DNA of 64,000 nt from contig NW_001865042.1 of the NCBI RefSeq assembly GCF_000002865.3, forward strand, positions 839,559 to 903,558, read 5' to 3'. Below are positions 22,907 through 34,236 of this stretch, piece by piece. A program made the position numbers and the translations under genes. Source of the DNA: Monosiga brevicollis MX1 (Eukaryota; Opisthokonta; Choanoflagellata; Craspedida; Salpingoecidae). A model generated the notes under the pieces. That model was not told where the DNA came from. It searched no databases and worked only from the letters and a program-made list of their open reading frames with translations. Each line of letters begins with the position of its first letter. Position 1 is the stretch's first letter.

Positions 22907-25176
22907 ATGAGGGCAACGCTGGTGGCTAGGGTGGCATCGCGGATCATGGCTCACGTGGTGGACAAACCACTGATCTGCGTATTCGGTGCCACGGGTACGG
23001 GCAAGACGAAGCTGTCAGTTCAGATTGCCAAACACCTCGGCGGTGAGATTATATCGTCCGATTCCATCCAGGTACAGATCGCCTGTCTGAAGCTGGTGCA
23101 CAACGCCATATCACAGCGGGAGCTCGCTGCTCACCACAGCCACCATCCGGGCACGCATTTCAAACATCTTAAAACAACACGCGCGCGTGCCCGCAGGTGT
23201 ACAAGGGCCTCGACATTGCGTCCAACAAGGCCACGAGTGAAGAGCGACAGGGGATCCCACACCACTTCCTGGATGAGCTGCAAATGGACGAGCAGCTCAC
23301 CATGCCCGAGTTCCGAGACCGCGCGCTGCAGCTCATCAAGCAGATGCACCAGAATAACCAGGTGCGACCACGATGCCGGCCTCAACATCGGAAACACGAC
23401 CAAAGCCAGCGTGCTTGCGCCGGGCCTGCCTGGTCGCTCACCCACAGCTCCACCCGCGATGGCCTCAAAATCGGCATAGGTGCCTGTCGTGGTCGGTGGC
23501 ACCCACTATTACGTCGAGAGTTTGATGTCCGTCACAGCCAGCGACCTTCTCGAGTCCGACTCGGAGACTGCAACCGCCGAAACCAAACGGACCGATGCCC
23601 AGATTGAGGTTGCGGCGATTCCCGACGACGACCTGTACAACAAACTCAAACTGTACGGTACTGCGCACCGGCCGCTCATGCCTCGCAACACGTAGACTAG
23701 CGAACCGCACCCGTGCCTGCCACGCGCCCGTTCTAACACACACGCGCGAGCGCACCCGCAGAGTCGATCCAGCAAGCGCGGCTCGATTGCATCCGCGTGA
23801 ACACCGCAAGCTACGCCGGTACGCTGCCGGGGCACCTGATCCTTTCTTGCCGACCTCTTGATATCAACAGGGTTGCAAGCACGGATTATCGCCTCACGTT
23901 CGAATGCCGGTGGCGATGAGCAGGAGTCTGGAAATCGCCATGAGCACAGGCACCACGCAAAGCGCCCTTATCAAGCAGGAACAGGCACTGGGGTCACCGC
24001 TTCGCTTCCGGCCTACCCTCTGCTTCTGGGTTGACGCAGACAAGGCAAGGCCAGAGTACCCTAACTGCGTGGCAGGACAGATGCTTACCAACCCTCCTGC
24101 CCGACGTGCTTGACTCGTACTGTGACACAGGCTGTCCTTGAACGTCGGCTGGCGAAGCGCGTCGACGAAATGGTAGCGCAAGGATTGGTCCATGAGATTT
24201 TTGGTTTTTTGGCGACTCTGGTGCACCGCGAGGTAGTCGACACACGACAAAGGCCAACTCGAGTTCTTGGTCAGCTCAACTTTCAGCATGGCATTCTTCA
24301 AGCAATTGGGTTTAAAGAGTTTCTCCCCCTCTTCGAGCATGTCATAAACCGTGGCTGGCTCGAGGAGGTGTTTGCTAGCAAAAAGCCTACGATCGTAAAT
24401 CAGCAGGCATGGCAAGAACTTGACGAGCTTCTCATTCAAAAACCTGGCAGCACGCTGCTGGCCAAAGGCATTGAACAGGTCAAAGTTTCGACGGCACGCT
24501 ACGCTAAGCGCCAGCAGACCTGGATTCGTAACCGCCTCCTACGCGGTTCGTTCCCATTCTACTCACCCTTACCACGGGGCCATAGGGCGACCCCTCATCA
24601 CAATCGCTCACTGTCACATTTCACGCCCCTCGATGCCGCCCAGAGCGAGATCAACTGTTTGTGTACAAGATGGACTCATCCCAGCCCTCGACATGGGAGG
24701 ACACGGTGTGGCAACCGGCACTGCAGGCACTCAAAGCCATGCAGGCGCAAGACCCGCTGGTCTGTCAGCACTCATCGCAAACCGGCTGAATTGCCCTCGA
24801 GTCGAGACTGCGCCATCTCACCGGCCCTACTGCTGGCTCCCATAGCCCGGCCTGGCCTTGCAGCCCTGGCCTACCGCAACCCCTGTTGCCGAGGCTCCCA
24901 TCGAACACACGTGCAGTCTCTGTGAGCGCTCCTTCTACTCCACACGCGACTGGGAGGTAGGGATCGGAGCTGTTACTGCCTCACTGCTAGCACCTCACAG
25001 ACTGGTCTCACAAAGTCAAACGCGACAAACAGAGTCACCTGGCCTCTCGAGCCCACAAGAAACGTATTGCCGGTGCCAAACGCCGAGAGGAGAACGAGCG
25101 TCGTCGTCAAGCAAAGCGGTCTGCCGAGGCAAGCCGCGAGGCAACTGGCGCAGATTCCACAGAGGACACTTCTTAG
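22907..25176 (+). CDS. TRIT1: tRNA dimethylallyltransferase (isopentenyltransferase)
   Basis: Nine exons (22907..23071, 23197..23361, 23480..23652, 23762..23818, 23924..24044, 24131..24545, 24644..24759, 24864..24956, 25033..25176) give 482 aa; human TRIT1 is 467. The P-loop is GATGTGKTKL, followed by SSDSIQVYKGLDI, the HHFLDEL motif and VVVGGTHYYVESL. The QHGILQAIGFKEF region and KRQQTWIRNR complete the transferase. A C-terminal U1-type zinc finger, CSLC then 12 residues then H-x5-H, sits across the last junction and is typical of eukaryotic Mod5/TRIT1. The enzyme adds isopentenyl to A37 of UNN-reading tRNAs in cytosol and mitochondria; the Arg-rich N-terminus would suit mitochondrial import. 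Intron 5 uses a GC donor. Confidence 0.94.
24045..24130 (+). other. GC-AG intron (TRIT1 intron 5)
   Basis: Donor AAG|GCAAGG and acceptor TGACACAG|GCT join VDADK to AVLERRLAKRVDEM exactly as in the family. No GT donor nearby would keep frame and sequence. Confidence 0.85.
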
Positions 25177-25296
25177 GTCGCGTGCAAAGCACAAGTTAAA
25201 CTTGAATTATTCGGTACCATACATGCACTAAAAGACTATCAGAGTTGAATTGACATGCCATGTCCTTCCCCTCTTTCGTTGGTCACGAATCATGCG

Positions 25297-28200
25297 TCAG
25301 GGCATGACGTGTGGAGAGCCTGTGACATTGATCGTGCGCTGGATCGACTCACCGCCCATGCTTGCACGAAACAGGTAAGTGCCCGGCACTACAGCTCGCG
25401 AACCATCAGCGTAATACGTACACACGGAACACACGCTGGGAAACGGCAGCTGCAAGCCAGCAGGGCCCGAGAAATCATACTATGCTCACGCGCAGTCAGG
25501 GAGGCGAAGTCAAGGTGAGCTGCTATCGGTGTTGGTGAGCCAAAACCAGGTGTTGCCGACACACTCATACCGTCATGCTCTGGTCCACAGCGAGCCAATG
25601 TTTCTGTAAGCCTACAAGATTGCGAAGAGGTACAGAGACGTTGGTCACGGGGACTGTCACGTAGAGATGAAGGGCGCGGCGGCCTGGCAAAGGTCCGTGG
25701 TTGGTCACGTTGACGCTAAGAAGTTGGTGCATCAGAGTTGGTTGGGTAAAGTCACCCGTCGTGATGCTTGGAACCGTCTCATCCTGCCACGCCAGGGAAA
25801 ATGTGGAGTAGCTCAAGCCGTGGCCAAAGGGCCACATGACAGGTGCATCAAAAAAGCGATGCGTTCGACCGGGAAAGCCCGTCGCTGCATCTGGCCGTAG
25901 GTGCATGTCGGTAAACGGCACATGAGCCGTAATGTTTGAGAAAAAGACAGTGTAAGGCAAGGTGCCAGAGGGGTTATTCTGGCCAAATATTGTTTCGGCC
26001 AGAGCAGTCCCAGCACTTTGGCCACCGTAAAAGGCCTCGATGATGGTTGGTGTCCGTGCTCTGTGATTGGGCCGCAAGGTGAGCGGAGATGGAGATGAGA
26101 GGGGGTGGTGGTGGACAGATCTTCTTATCGACCCACAACCCCAGGTGCGGTACAAAACCGATTCCATACTTGATCCGGTCGACGCTGACGGGTCCACCAT
26201 TGACAAGCACTACGACAAGTTTGGAGCTGGGGATGGCAGCACTGATGGCATCGTATAGGTCCTGCTGTGGGGTAGGCAGGCCCAAAGTTTCGCGATCACC
26301 ACCCTCGTGCTCAATCTATGGCGAGCCATGGGAAAATATTATTTTGACGTAGGGGTCAAAGTGAGCGCCGGATCGATTGCACAGTCAGATGCATACGTCG
26401 GATGAGAGGCCCAGCGTCAAGACAACGAGGTCAGCTTGGGTGGCAATCTGCACGGCCTTGTCCAGAGCCCCGGGTAGCGGGGCCGTGATGTTGCAGCCCG
26501 GGCTGGAAGTCAGATGAGTGATCCCAATGGCTTGAAAGCCTTGGAAGTATGTGGTGATGAAGGAAGGTGTATAATCGAGCTTGCCACCCATCATGATGGT
26601 GGTAAGGTTGACGTATGGTCCAATGAGGGCTACTTTGATGTCGGCGGATAAGGTGACGGGGAGCAACTTGATTCGGTTTTCCAGGAGGACGACTGATTCC
26701 CGAGATGCGCGTAGAGAGCTGTGCAAGGTACAACACAGGATTCGAGCCCAGGCAGGGCTGTGTGAGGAAAGCGCCGAAAGCAATTCTTGCTTGGGAGAGG
26801 GAGCCATCGAGGAAGAGGAAGAGAGAGAGAGAGAGAGAGAGAACGAGGAAAAGCCAAACCTGTCCCGCGCAAAGGGCGTGTCAATGGCTTCTCGACCCAG
26901 CTGACGATAGGGCACGCTGGTATCGGGATCAAACTCGCCGAGGAGAAAGCGCATTTCGAGGACACGCGTCATACTTTGTTGAAGCGCTGCGAGGGTGGTG
27001 AGGTTTTGCTGCACAGCAGAGGCCAAGTGCTGTGAGTAAAAGTCACCGCAATCTAGGTCACAGCCGCCCTGTAGCGCCACAGTCACAGCATCTTCTGGCG
27101 TGCGAGTGTAGTTGTGTGTATTGTAGATATCAGCGACAGCATCGCAGTCGGAGACGATTAGGCCCTCAAAGCCCCAGGCCTTGCGCACGCGATCATTCTG
27201 GTTGAGCACGACGGTGTGATAGTCAGGCGTTCAGTCAGGCCAAGGACAAAGAGCACAGTAGGTGACAGAGGATCATGGCGTTGGGGCAGGGCGTTTGTGG
27301 GACCAGGGTATGCGCACACCTGGCGTAGCGTACCTGGACGTCACCTCGCGCACATGCTGGGATACCATTGACGGAGTTGTAGCTACATGTTGCAAAGAAA
27401 CAGCATGATCAGAATCGGGTACACATCCGGCATCAGGTGGCATGGCGTGTGTGCGAAGCAGCAGATATGGGTGCACATAAGTGTGCGTAATGTGAGAGGC
27501 AGTGTTATTTATTTGAATTGAAAGGCTTTTGTACCTGCACATGATCTGCTGAACGTGGCCGAGCTCAACACAGGCCCGGAAGGCGGGTAGATAGGTGTCG
27601 TGAATGTCGAGCTCATCGATGACGGCATTAAAGCTGTGGCGAGTCAGCGTATTATTGTAGCCTTCAAAACTATATGCAAACAGATGCTAATTCGTTGGCG
27701 ATGACAGTCAGAGCCACATGCGCGATGAGGGTGCGGTCCGGTCGAGGATGCACGACCAAGGCGGTGGAAATACCTTGCAGGAGGTGGCGGCTTGAAGATA
27801 CTTGCTAGAATTGCGCTGCTCCAGGCCCAGCACAAAATTGACGGCATAGAGCCCATTGAGCCAGGGGTCTTCGGAAACAGATTCTTGAGAGCGGCCCCAA
27901 CGGCCATCGCGAATAATGTTCATGGTCGGACCGTAGATGCTGAGGGCACCGCCCCGGCCAAAGATCTCACCAAGTTCTTGAGCCCGGTTATTCACGGCCC
28001 GCAGTTCGGTGCCCATGATGGTGCTCATTTCGTGGATCAATGACGCATTGGCGGTGGCAGCCATGGCCGTGACCTTTGAGTAGGGTAGGGCAAACAGAGG
28101 GATTGGCAGACGCATGAGTCTGGCTCGCAGAGACGCCGGCAAGGGTTCTGGTCGATCGGTCTCACCTGAGGATATAGCGTAGCCGGGTAGTTGACCACGT

Positions 28201-28519
28201 TGGCATCGCGAATGCCATGCAAGCCTTCAGCATGGTATGAATAGTTGCGCAGGCCAAGGCGGGGCACACCCGGGGCATAGGCCTGGGGTGTGAACGAATA
28301 GGTATTTAGCTGCTGGGCCAGCTCGTCCAAGGTCAAGCGTTGAGCCAGATCCCACGCACGATCGCGAAAGTCGAGGCTCAGATCGCAAAAGGGTAGGTCC
28401 AGCTGACAGTTGGGATTGCTACCGGCCGCAGGGGTCGCAAGCAGCAAACCAACCAAGAGGATCAGTCCAGCCCCCAGCCAGCAACTCGACCGCCCCGATC
28501 GCCCCGGTCGCTGCACCAT
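25297..28519 (-). CDS. Secreted GH3 beta-xylosidase-like glycoside hydrolase
   Basis: Nine exons, complement(25297..25449, 25571..26060, 26170..26315, 26397..26718, 26860..27197, 27334..27382, 27535..27686, 27774..28073, 28166..28519), give 767 aa. A signal peptide is clear: basic start, then ILLVGLLLATPAAG. The plant/fungal beta-xylosidase pattern follows: SYHAEGLHGI, GRWGRSQE, ACVELGHVQQIMCSYNSVNG, and the catalytic-nucleophile segment GLIVSDCDAV. The second domain shows ESVVLLEN, the VLVNGGPVS strand, PSGTLPYTVF and FPGRTHRFF, and a fibronectin-like C-terminal part ends the protein. Such enzymes remove xylose or arabinose from plant-type polysaccharides, presumably in food vacuoles or outside the cell. 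The last junction (to 25449) is the least certain. Confidence 0.9.
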
Positions 28520-28810
28520 GTTCGTGGAATCGTCTTGCCGAAAGCAAAACACGCTGACACCACACACACACTCGAAAGAGAGAGAGTGAGAGAGAGCGGT
28601 TTGAGAAAGAGAAATAAAGAGCAAAGAGAGAGAGAGAATGTGAGAGAGAGAGAGAGAGTGAGAGCTCATACAAATGTACTACAAGTAGTAGTTTTTGAAC
28701 ATGACTTACATGTTGTGAGTTTATCAATGGACGAGATGTCAGATTTTACAACTGTCTCGTGTTTCGTGCATCCGAAGCGAGCAAAAAGCGCCCAGGTCCA
28801 GGGTCCAGGG

Positions 28811-28867
<57 letters not shown>

Positions 28868-28925
28868 TGGTGGTGGTGGTGGTGGTGTGTAGGTGTGGTC
28901 TGGGCGAGGTGGAGTGCGGGTCGAT
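28520..28925. promoter_or_regulatory. Divergent promoter region between GH3 gene and RPAP2
   Basis: 406 bp between opposed ATGs. A GA-rich microsatellite (about 28577-28660) lies on the GH3 side; a (GT)n run of about 53 bp (28814-28866) followed by (GGT)n lies on the RPAP2 side. Confidence 0.6.
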
Positions 28926-29620
28926 ATGGCCTCGGCGGCGGCAGAGGATTTGCGACGCCGGCAGCGGGCCGAGCGCGAGGCCACGCTCTTGTGCATCGAC
29001 GTGTGCTCTCAGCCCTACATTTCGGTCGAGCGCATGCGGGAGCTGGTATGCTGCCATGGCATTATCGACAGGTCGGGGGGTGACCTTGCTCAGGCCTCAC
29101 GTTGCTAACTGTTTTTGCGGCGGCGGCGGCTATTGTTTCATGGACGCATAGGCCCCTGCGATTCAGCACCAACATTATGATAACATCGTGGAGGAGCGGT
29201 TGGCAGATGAGCGCTGCGGCTATCCCATCTGTCCCCACCGGCTGGCATCTGAAGCTGTAGAGTCGGCATACTTTGGCAGTGTCCATATTGACCAGAAGCA
29301 TGGGCGCATCGTTGATATCACCGAATCAATGGTGCGAAACGCTGGGTTGCAACCCCAGCGTCAGCCTTTTACCAGACCTGCTTGCATCCAACCATTTTTT
29401 TTTTGAGGGGCTTCTCATTTCTATTCTCTGATGTGATGCCTTTTGCAGCGATATTGTAGTCGCGAATGCTATGCGGCGTCTCGTCATTATCGGCGCCAGC
29501 TCCTGGACTCGGCGGTTGGGTTGCGGTCTGAGGCTGAGCTGCGTAATCTGCGCAACATCAGCGTCCTTTTACCCAGTGATCTGTGCGTATGCTTGATGCA
29601 ACACGACCGTGGCCCTGCTC

Positions 29621-29652
<32 letters not shown>

Positions 29653-31253
29653 CGGGTATGGGAGGCAGTGAAGAAGACGGAGGTTTTCCTTTTGCTCTAC
29701 TTTTTCTTTTTTTTTTTGGCTCCAGGACCCATCACCTATCCTACTCAAGAGTGTTCTTGATGGCAGCCATGTGCTCATGTGTTGTGTTGCGCTGCCTCTG
29801 GCTTTGGCCCTGCTTGGGATCTTGGACTTGGCTTGGCTCTAGGATGGATCCTGACGCGCTGGTGGCACGATTATCAGCAGTCCAAATCCTTTCACCACAC
29901 CCCGCACCTTCTGGGTCGGCGCGAGTCGCTCCGATTCGAGACGTGCAGGAGCATGTAGCCGGAGCTTCCACCCCCCAGCCAGGTGCTAAAGCCGAACTAT
30001 CGACAACGACAGCTACGACCACACCAGGGCAGCCAGCCAACAAGGGGGCAGGTCATCAGTCAGCATCGACGAGCTCGGCTCCCTCGCGATCAAATCGGCC
30101 CGAGACGTGGACCGAGGCTGATATTTGGGCCGAATATGAGGATGCCATGCGTGACCTTGCTGAGCAAGAAAGAGCCCAAGTCCGAGCTCGAGCAGCAGCA
30201 GAAGCCGAAGCAGCCGTAGCGGCTGCAGCGAAGGCAACAGGGTCAACAACTCCCTCGAACACGTCAACGACACTGGCAGATTCCCAGGAACAGACCTCAA
30301 AGTCGCTGGCGACGTCGAGCGATTCGAATTCAGAGTCAAAGGCTGAGCGCGAACATGGGTTGACACGTGTGGCCCGTCTGTTGCGCGAGCTGGCGGCACT
30401 ACAACCATATGCTGGCGCATTGGCCAACGAAGCGAATGGGTTGACGGAGCGCTTCATCTTGCCTACCTTGGATACAAATCAGCGGCAGCGTCGGCTTGAA
30501 ATTCTCAGCGCGCTTTTGAATGACGCGTACGTGTTTTGAGTGTTGTGGGCATGCTCAAGGGAGCTTTGGGTTTGAAGCAGTTGTTCTCAAAGCTTGCTTC
30601 TAGCATTGTCAACTTACTGGTGACCTGACCTCTTGCCTGGATGCAGGGCTAGCACTTTGGGTCAAGCGGTAGGCCAACCACCCATGGAGGTGCTGCAGGC
30701 CATTCGACGCCAATTAGCTTCGTATCGGTGCGTTTGCCGCCGCTCGGTTTACTGTTGTCTGGGACAAACGAGGCAAACTCGTGCGCTGTGTGCTGCTCGC
30801 CACGTGCAAGGCATGCATCATCACGTGAACCGTTCCTGCTTTTTCACATGTGTGTACCGTGCATTTTCAGACTGCCTGCTGAAGGCTTGGTCTTGGATGC
30901 GGCAGAGCGGCTTCTTCTCGGGGCTGTTCTTTTGCGCCTTTGTGAACAAGGAGCAGACATCCCGGTCACGGTGTGTGTCCTTTCCACCGCCTTGTGCCGT
31001 TTGTATTTCGGGAGTGAGCGAGTGATACAGCAAAAGGCGGTGTAGCTCGTGTGGCTGTCCTCGGGTTAAAGCTTTTCCAATGGCCTCACGTTGGCGTGTC
31101 ATGTCATCGTGTGTGTGGGTGTATGTGTGTGGGTGTATGTGTGTGGGTGTGTAGTCGCTGGCCCGGGCGGCGCAGGTATCCGAAGCTCAACTGGACGAGC
31201 TCTGCAGTCTACTCAAGCCCTCATCTGCTGCTGGCCCAGTCGCGGCTCAATGA
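28926..31253 (+). CDS. RPAP2: RPAP2/Rtr1-type RNA polymerase II CTD phosphatase
   Basis: Eight exons (28926..29045, 29152..29331, 29449..29586, 29726..29778, 29843..30526, 30647..30727, 30871..30970, 31155..31253) give 484 aa. The RTR1 zinc domain is split over exons 2-3: HYDNIVEERLADERCGYPIC, then RIVDITES, then YCSRECYAAS, supplying the C-x4-C and C-x3-C ligands. The N-terminal helix (ATLLCIDVCSQPYISVERM) also fits. Downstream is a Ser/Thr/Ala-rich linker with a WTEADIWAEY helix, then a C-terminal helical region. The family dephosphorylates Ser5 of the Pol II CTD and helps Pol II import. Exons 3-5 junctions (29586, 29726-29843) were chosen by phase and are less certain. Intron 7 contains a GTGTGGGTGT repeat. 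Confidence 0.88.
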
Positions 31254-34236
31254 GGCGGGGCTGGCCATGGCTGGGTGAGCAAGCACGAGTAGAATGATGC
31301 TTTTCTCAAGCAGCCTTCTTTTGGGTGGCAGCGAGATGGTGATAGAGCCTGCGTCAAAATTAGAATTCTTAAGATTAGGGTCGAAAACTTCCTAAGCAAT
31401 GTCTCGTTATGGCTGATGGCAAGCACCTCTAGCTCCGAAAGGAGTGGCACGGTCTTGCGCAGGGGGCTCTGTCATGCACAGCCGCGCTGGGGTCTCTTGC
31501 GATCAGGAAAAAGGGGGGTGAGCCTTGATCATCACTGCCATCGCGTGGCATCTGTGAGCAAGCGAGAGTCCCAGCTGTCATGTGAGGCACGAGACAGTCA
31601 TAACCGTGGCGGTTGGGGTACTTTGCTGCTCGCCGATGCGCTGCTGTCCAAGGGAAAACAAGACATCAGCTGTGCGGTTTTGCTCTGTATCCCTTGTGGT
31701 CAAGATCAGACTGCTCGTCTCTGACCGTATCCGGCTTAGGGCTTGGAAGTCCTCTGTTTCAGCAGCCGCCCTCTCACACGCCACGCGTGCAGGTACTTCC
31801 CGCTCTTGTCCCATGGCAGCGCAAAGAAACGCCGATGACCAAGGACCGCGACGCCATGTTGCTCCTTCCCATCAACTGTTGGTCTCACCTTGACTGCCAG
31901 TCACCCCTCACATGTCAATCATCATCATCAGCCCCCCCCATAACAGAGCATGCTCAACATGTCGACTCGACTGCATCATCATCAGAAGGAGCAGGAGGAT
32001 TAGGAGACAAAGGGACCGGTGCATCAACCTTCATGAACTTTATGATTGCGGCAAATTACCGTTGGATAGGGTTAACTTGACACCTTGCTGACACACATGC
32101 GGACAAACGTCACCCAAGTTGTCTGGTATGGGGCAAGATATCATGGGATTATCATGGGATTATGGGACAGCAGGTCTTGCCCATGCCCTGGCGCTGCGCG
32201 GCTGGGGCTGTGTCTTCTGGCGGGTTTCTGGTGGGTGACGAGATTGATCATGATCGTGGCTCGGCTGGGTGGCTGGCTGTAGAGTCTAAGGTTCAGTCGG
32301 TCAAACTGCGCCGTTCTTCGTTGGTCGCTTTGAGTCAATTCTATCCCTGCCCAGCGCGTGCCGTGCCGCGTCCCCCTTTTTCTCTCTACATCTTCTTATT
32401 ATCCTTCTACAGCTCGTTGCCAAACTCGAGCCGAATTGACCATGACATTATGGTGTTTGAAGGACGCTCTGGCCTTCAGGAAAGAGTCCCTCACCCCACC
32501 TCAAAGACACACGCCCATGAGCCGCACCCCTGATGGATTGCAAAAGTGTCCCGACGGCCACGCCATATCGTCTCCATCTGTTAGAAAATTTACCGACTGT
32601 TGCAAGTTTAACTTTGGGTGCTAGCGCTTTCGGCTGTGCGCTTTCAACTGGGCGCTTGGTTGGTGGCGCCAGGCCCGACGAACACCAGTTCTGAATCAAT
32701 CGACAGTCATCGATCGTGTCTTGCCCCCTCAGATCGCCGCCTTGCCCGGCACACAAAGGGGGTGTCGATCGGGCTATTGGCGAGTCTGTCTTTCAAGTTG
32801 CCCACTGGCGTCGCGCTTGCCCTCGATGGAGGATTGAGAAACGATGCACTCACCCTGTTGCAGAGGCACCGATTAGGTGAGCTTGTCCCACGGGGCATTG
32901 GAAGACGTCCTGTCACACTGAAACGTCAAACACAAAGGCATTGTGTGAGGTCTCGTTCAAACCAACTGGGACACGAGAAAGGACTGGGAAAGCAATCCTC
33001 CTCACTTGACGCATCTTGCTCGCGGCCTTGCGGCTGCACATCTTGCTCGCCTTCATCACACTTTCTCCCCCTTTTTCCGATTGATGAAAGCGTGGCACGT
33101 CTGCGTGCGGGTCGCTTTCCTACAAACTGTCGGCTGTCTATTGGCGCGTTGTCGCATATCAGTGTTGTTCTGCTCAGTTCCGCATGAGCGTCTGTAACGT
33201 ATCTGGCGTTTTCTTGGGACCGTCACGATGTTCCTTCAGCTTTTCCTTGCGGCTTCATGTGTGGGGAAAGGGTATCGATTCCACGCAGTTGATGCCGTTC
33301 TGTCCTTTCCGTGCTGCAATCACCACCCACGGTTGCGGCTGCATTTTAACCCTTTGCGGCAAGCGCGTTGCACGAAAAAATCACCCATGCTCGTCCCATG
33401 ACTTTGGTCAAGTAGTCCCTGATTTCCGACCGTGCCCCTCTCCCTTGCTTACGCTTGCTTGCGCCCTGTTTGCGGATGTTGGCGCTGCTGAGCGCTGGCT
33501 TCATGATGACCGGTCACCCTGGCCACAACACCTGCTGCGCCCCACCATGTCCTGATTGACCAATGCCATGGCGATGTTCATACCTTGCTCGCTTCTCACA
33601 TTACCCCCCCTTTGACCTGCCCCTTGCCTTGCATGTGGGTCACCGGTTCCATTGCGACGCCCAAACGCAGAGAGAGAAAGAGAAAGAGAAAGAGAAAGAG
33701 AAAGAGAGAGAGAGAGGAAAGAGTGTGTGCTTGCTTTGACCCATGTCTTCCTTCTTCTCCACCCATCGGAAATCTTCAAGAACACCAGCATCAACTCTTT
33801 TCTTCTTCTCCCAAACACCGCCACCACCACAGCCACCAGTACCACTACCAGTACCACCACTACCACCACACTACCACTACCAGTACCACTACTACCACCA
33901 CCGCAAACGCAGCTGCATCTAAATTTTTTTCTTCCACCACCACTAGCAACTGGCAACCCCGCACTCATCCCATGCCATGCATTGGCCACGGCGGTGGTTT
34001 CATTTTCTAGGTCGACCTCGAGCGATCCACCACCCACCTTGTTCACCTTCGCTGCCGGCACACACACACACACACACACACATACACGCTGCCTTCTCCT
34101 CTCCTCTCCTCCTCCTTTGACTTTTGGCTCAAGGACAGCACGAGTTGTTCCTTTAGCATATAATTGGCAGCCAACTGCTTGCCAGAACACATTCTTGAGC
34201 TCGTTTGAGTGTGTCTTTCACGCTCCCAGCAGCAAC
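31254..34236. other. Large intergenic gap with no supported gene
   Basis: 2983 bp, the largest gene-free stretch in the window. I looked at both strands for spliced exons and found none with a recognisable domain. It contains short CAT/CAG-rich stretches near 31920-31995, an AAAGAG microsatellite at about 33668-33717, a CCA/CAC-rich imperfect repeat at about 33820-33905 and a (CA)n run at about 34059-34083. It should include the 5' UTR and promoter of the gene at 34237; undetected fast-evolving exons remain possible. Confidence 0.5.

Noticed and set aside
28577-28660. GA-rich ORFs encoding Arg/Glu or Ser/Leu repeats upstream of the GH3 gene
   Set aside because: Simple-sequence artefact in a promoter; the GH3 start ATG and signal peptide lie at 28519.
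33652-34236. Open frame extending the 415-aa protein upstream by about 195 residues
   Set aside because: It runs through an AAAGAG microsatellite and CCA/CA repeats, giving Arg/Glu and Thr/His homopolymers. The ATG at 34237 has good context and starts normal sequence.
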